DNA from: Anisus vortex
Taxonomy: Eukaryota; Mollusca; Gastropoda; Planorbidae
Length of the DNA: 64,000 bases
NCBI GenBank assembly: GCA_949126835.1
Contig: OX421494.1
Coordinates: 56,982,358 to 57,046,357, forward strand
Reading direction: 5' to 3'
Part shown: positions 60,501 through 64,000 of the stretch, piece by piece
Numbering within the stretch: the first letter of the stretch is position 1
Layout of the letters: every line of letters starts with the position of its first letter
Notes under the pieces: model-generated
The model's database searches: none
What the model saw: only the letters and a program-made list of their open reading frames with translations
Told to the model about the DNA's origin: nothing
Program-made: the position numbers and the translations under genes

Positions 60501-63500
60501 TCAATCCAGTAGGAATCCAAATAATATTATATACACAATCAAGAAATACACATATTCCAATTAGTAATGAATATCCTCAATGAACATATAGCATTGTAGT
60601 TAATAGTAGAATAATAAATCTTCCATGATACAAATCAAGTAGGAATGAGACTCAGAGACTTAGAGCGTAGAATCTTAGATGTTACTAGATCGACTGTACG
60701 CCAAGAACTAAACTAAAATGTCCGAATCGCGTAGAAATATGTTATGGGTCAATGGTTGGAAATCCCAAATAGCCTAGGTACACGAGTATTTCACTCGAGC
60801 TCGCATGTTGACTGTGTGATCAGATTGTCTTTTATTAAGAACAAGCAATAAGGCTCTAACAAAATAAGGAGAAACTGATCGACCTTGAGATGCTGTATTT
60901 GCGTGAACAGTTCATGTTTTGATCGAGGTTAATAAAAAACAATAATGCTCTAATTAGGTTAGGAAAAACCCGGGGGAAACCTTGAGCTTAGAAATATTTT
61001 ATATCGTTTAAACGCAATTCGCTTAAATGATTTAGTTGGTTTATTAACATTACAATGTAGGGAATTTACGTTTCGTAACAACAACAGCTTGGCTACCAGG
61101 GTTTAATGCATTTATACTTTATATGATTATTACTAAGAAAAAATGCAAGAAAATATCATGGAACAACCGGCTTGCATTTTTCAGTTGTTGTTTTTTCAAA
61201 TCAGAAATTGTTCCCATTTTTTTATTTGGGTTTGTACAAACTTTACACTGACAAATAAGTTAACAATTAAGTTAAAAAATAAGTTAACATTTATTTTAAA
61301 CGTAAAAAAAATGAAGTGAAGATTACTAATTATATTTTTAACATCAATTATTATTGTAAGCACATTTTTACTAGAGAAAACATACATTTTAAAATAAGTT
61401 AAACAAATTCGACTAGGTTATTTTTTCTCTTCAGAAAGACTGTCTGTAAATAAATATGACGTAAGATAAAACCAGCGACTTTATGTGAATTTCTTTTTTG
61501 TATTCTTTGATTCATAGGTCAGTGAACTTTTGACAAGTTTAGATAATCAAGAAGAAATTTTTAGGAAATCTCAAAGGTGAGACTTTTACGGACATTGTAG
61601 ATCTAGTGAACTCATTAGGTATTATTCCCTTGTAGATGTAATTAACTCAGTAGGTATTATTTGAATGTTTCTTTTAACAGATATTAAATTCAAGTAAATT
61701 CTTTGAAATAATAAAGGAAAATAACTGTTTTTTTTTTCATTAAGAGTTTATTTGTTGCAGACAAACTGCTATTTATTTAGGGATTAAACTAGGTAGTACT
61801 TATTTAAAAGTATCATAAGGATAAATATTAAACTAAGCCCACTGTAAGCAAGAGTTTACATATGTAACACTTTCATAAGATGCCAGTAATTTTAAACTAT
61901 ATGTATTCACTAATTGCATGTCATTTTAAACTATGTGTATTCACTAATTGCATGTCATTTTAAACTATGTGTATTCACTTATTGCATGTCATTTTAAACT
62001 ATGTGTATTCACTTATTGCATGTCATTTTAAACTATGTGTATTCACTTATTGCATGTCATTTTAAACTATGTGTATTCACTTATTGCATGTCATTTTAAA
62101 CTATATGTATTCACTTATTGCATGTCATTTTAAACTATGTGTATTCACTTATTGCATGTCATTTTAAACTATGTGTATTCACTTATTGCATGTCATTTTA
62201 AACTATGTGTATTCACTTATTGCATGTCATTTTAAACTATGTGTATTCACTTATTGCATGTCATTTTAAACTAGTGTATTCACTTATTGCATGTCATTTT
62301 AAACTATGTGTATTCACTTATTGCATGTCATTTTAAACTATGTGTATTCAGTGTATTCACTTATTGCATGACATTTTAGACTATATGTATTCAGTGTATT
62401 CACTTATTGCATGACATTTTAAACTATGTGTATTCAGTGTATTCACTTATTGCATGACATTTTAAACTATGTGTATTCAGTGTATTCACTTATTGCATGT
62501 CATTTTAAACTATGTGTATTCACTTAATGCATGTCATTTTAAACTATGTGTATTCAGTGTATTCACTTATTGCATGACATTTTAAACTATGTGTATTCAC
62601 ATATTGCATGCCATTTTAAACTATGTGTATTCAGTGTATTCACGTATTGCATGCCATTTTAAACTATGTGTATTCAGTGTATTCACTTATTGCATGTCAT
62701 TTTAAACTATGTGTATTCAGTGTATTCACTTATTGCATGACATTTTAAACTATGTGTATTCAGTGTATTCACTTATTGCATGCCATTTTAAGTATGTGTA
62801 TTCAGTGTATTCACTTATTGCATGCCATTTTAAACTATGTGTATTCAGTGTATTCACTTATTGCATGCCATTTTAAGTATGTGTATTCAGTGTATTCACT
62901 TATTGCATGTCATTTTAAACTATGTGTATTCACTAATTGCATGACATTTCTTTTGTTTTGTCTCCTAGATTCTCTACAAACAAAATTGGGAATCTCCAAA
63001 CAGCTTTAGATGAAAGAAAAGGGGCATTTAACTCCTTAGCTGCTAAGTAAGTTCTTACCTCCCTTGTGAAGACACAAACATGATTAATTTTTTTTAAATT
63101 ATTCATCAGTGTCTTCATTCTTGCTTTCTCTGACAAGTATTTCTGTAACTAAAGGATTGTTTGCAGCAAAGTGTGAAGTGATTAGAAAGTCATTAGAATA
63201 TTTTTTACAGATGATAAATTATATAAATATAAACAGTTTACATTTTCTAATTTCATTTCTTAAAATTATCTTTATCAAATCCTTCAGAAATTATTGTTTT
63301 GGTTTTACAGTTTTAATTAAATGGAATAGAAAAGAATGCATTTAGTGTGAACATAGGCATCAATTGTAATGTTTCTTTAAATTTATTTCTATCTGGTTGG
63401 TGAATAAAAAAAAAAGAGTTGTGTTTTTGTTAAATTAATTCTTAATGTCTAATCTATTAACTTTCAGACTGTCGATGGCAGAAACAGAACTGGCTCTGTC

Positions 63501-63913
63501 TGAACAGAAGGTGAATGACTATAACTCGACCTTAAACAGAATTAAGGTAGAAATGCAGGAGTTGGCGGCAAACCATGTTAATGAGATGCGCAAAGAAAAA
63601 GAAGTAAATTCATTGTTTACATTGTTGTTGTTTCTTTTATTTCAAATAATATTTAAATTTTTTGTTCTTTCAATTTCTATAACTCACAATTTCAGTAAAT
63701 AAAATGTTCCAAATAAAATGTTTCAAATAAAATGTTCCAAATAAAATGTTCCAAATAAAATGTTACAAATAAAATGTTACAAATAAAATGTTACAAATAA
63801 AATGTTACAAATAATTTTTTGTCCATATTTTACAGGATCGAGCCAATGAAGAATTAAAATATTTAAAAGAAATTTCTGAGACTCAAGACAAAAATATGCA
63901 GTTACATAACAAG
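51562..63913 (+). CDS. LRRC45: LRRC45, leucine-rich repeat/coiled-coil centrosome linker protein (5' part)
   Basis: The exons are 51562-51650, 52222-52370, 52729-52790, 53430-53500, 56909-57087, 57322-57450, 59427-59539, 61518-61576, 62969-63046, 63468-63603 and 63836-63913, all with GT/AG introns and consistent phases, giving 381 residues. The N-terminus ([20 protein letters not shown]) and the leucine-rich repeats to about residue 225 ([58 protein letters not shown]) closely match vertebrate LRRC45. A long coiled coil follows, including [15 protein letters not shown]. The vertebrate protein is about 670 residues, so roughly 40 percent lies off the right edge. Family knowledge: LRRC45 joins the centrosome linker with CEP250/C-Nap1 and rootletin, is a Nek2 target and supports early ciliogenesis. 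A tctgcag just upstream of the ATG could be an acceptor for a non-coding first exon. Six of its ten introns carry tandem arrays. Confidence 0.93.
51661..52094. repeat. 20-bp tandem array, about 21 copies (LRRC45 intron 1)
   Basis: The unit gtacatattgacttgtacag contains a tgtaca palindrome. One unit has an extra T. Starting 11 bp past the exon-1 donor, the array fills most of the intron. Confidence 0.96.
52826..53312. repeat. 37-bp tandem array, about 13 copies (LRRC45 intron 3)
   Basis: The unit ttcaaagtattaaagtatta followed by atatatttattagtata repeats with few changes. Confidence 0.95.
53501..53545 (+). repeat. Duplicated exon-4 donor (LRRC45)
   Basis: The 39-bp segment ending catcattagtcag|gtaagagt is repeated directly after exon 4, creating a second donor after 53539. 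Use of it would put TAA immediately in frame (AGG TAA). Confidence 0.85.
53737..54582. mobile_element. pogo/Tigger-type non-autonomous DNA transposon
   Basis: The 846-bp element starts cagtcgaatccacttatctc and ends aaccggattcgactg, flanked by TA on both sides. Repeated ggttatctcg/ttatctcgac phrases are typical of Tigger termini. No transposase frame remains. It lies in LRRC45 intron 4. Confidence 0.85.
54951..56772. repeat. 27-bp tandem array, about 67 copies (LRRC45 intron 4)
   Basis: The unit gattaatacctgacaggttg followed by ttgggta keeps one frame open as nine-residue [18 protein letters not shown] repeats, interrupted by a few TAA (gataaatacc). Two unit positions alternate (tgacagg/tgccagg and gtagatt/gtctatt). 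Flanking exons splice in phase without it, so it is non-coding. Confidence 0.96.
58047..58280. repeat. 41-bp tandem array, about 6 copies (LRRC45 intron 6)
   Basis: The unit cacaataagtacatcaaaat followed by tctccagtacaacacggacat repeats. Confidence 0.94.
58412..58669 (+). mobile_element. SINE-1, full length, 12-bp target duplication
   Basis: This is the reference copy for the family: 258 bp, tRNA-like head with canonical B-box ggttcgaatcc at 58444-58454, and flanks ttacatttgtta at 58400-58411 and 58670-58681. It lies in LRRC45 intron 6. Confidence 0.93.
58686..59426 (+). repeat. About 43-bp tandem array carrying splice-acceptor copies (LRRC45 intron 6)
   Basis: The unit ctatcctgatgtttacaata followed by gaaacaatgacagttgacc is repeated about 15 times, then the same tgatgtttacaatag forms the authentic exon-7 acceptor at 59425-59426. 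The repeat also includes the first five exon bases (aaaca). Confidence 0.93.
59540..61517 (+). other. LRRC45 intron 7, no recognisable element
   Basis: This is AT-rich sequence. Part (about 60118-61080) could be an old LTR-like insertion (starts tgttattacgg, ends cgtaaca), but flanking duplications do not match, so none is called. Confidence 0.4.
61890..62945. repeat. 34/43-bp tandem array, about 28 copies (LRRC45 intron 8)
   Basis: The unit cttattgcatgtcattttaa followed by actatgtgtattca occurs; about half the later units add gtgtattca. The array reaches to within 25 bp of the exon-9 acceptor. Confidence 0.95.
63697..63812. repeat. 15-bp tandem array with AATAAA in each unit (LRRC45 intron 10)
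   Basis: About 8 units of aaataaaatgttaca or aaataaaatgttcca occur just upstream of exon 11. Each has a canonical polyadenylation hexamer. Confidence 0.93.
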
Positions 63914-64000
63914 GTAAGTTGACCTTTGACCTTTTATTTGTCTTTGTCTTCTTACTTATTTATTTACTTACTTCCCATAATGCCGTTGGAGCATAAGGCA

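Noticed and set aside
60118..61080. Possible LTR of about 960 bp (tgtta...taaca)
   Set aside because: Flanking five-base sequences (tataa and acaac) do not match, and no internal LTR signals were clear.

Overview
The window looks like nuclear DNA of a mollusc, most likely a heterobranch (pulmonate-type) gastropod. It is AT-rich and intron-dense. It carries tRNA-derived SINEs, decayed non-LTR retrotransposons, hAT and pogo/Tigger-type MITEs, Helitron debris and at least 22 tandem arrays. The taxon is an inference from repeat style and protein divergence; the eukaryotic nature is seen directly as phase-consistent exons with GT/AG introns. I found no bacterial gene, operon, CRISPR array or rRNA.

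Three host genes can be assembled exon by exon. (1) Positions 407-10157, minus strand: 13 consecutive exons (about 514 residues) of a large cadherin-repeat protein; its signal-peptide exon lies beyond 10157 and was not found, and the rest of the gene runs off the left edge. (2) Positions 31873-38652, minus strand: a complete 5-exon, 495-residue coiled-coil protein that I cannot name. (3) Positions 51562-63913, plus strand: the first 11 coding exons (381 residues) of LRRC45, the centrosome-linker leucine-rich-repeat/coiled-coil protein; the gene runs off the right edge.

Layout: 1-10.2 kb cadherin exons and introns holding SINE, LINE and Helitron-like debris. 10.2-31.8 kb is a repeat-rich stretch (probably partly the cadherin first intron) with LINE endonuclease and RT fragments, a 19-copy 56-bp satellite, a hAT MITE, a SINE split by a MITE, a pair of related inverted-repeat MITEs, a 53-copy 20-bp array and a Helitron Rep remnant. 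31.8-38.7 kb is the coiled-coil gene, whose introns hold a 33-bp array, a solo LTR, a 36-bp array with 288-bp higher-order structure, and SINEs. 38.7-51.5 kb is intergenic, with CA-rich and other arrays, SINEs, a GC-rich 364-bp insertion with a 14-bp target duplication, and a 0.4-kb duplicated segment. 51.5-64 kb is LRRC45; six of its ten introns contain minisatellites.

The most notable theme is duplication at splice junctions. The minisatellite of LRRC45 intron 6 carries about 15 extra copies of the exon-7 acceptor. The exon-4 donor is duplicated 39 bp downstream, and the acceptor end of one cadherin exon is duplicated in its intron. Two minisatellites were evidently seeded from two segments of the same SINE family. 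No multi-gene novel system was found; the unusual biology here is repeat birth and its contact with splicing signals.
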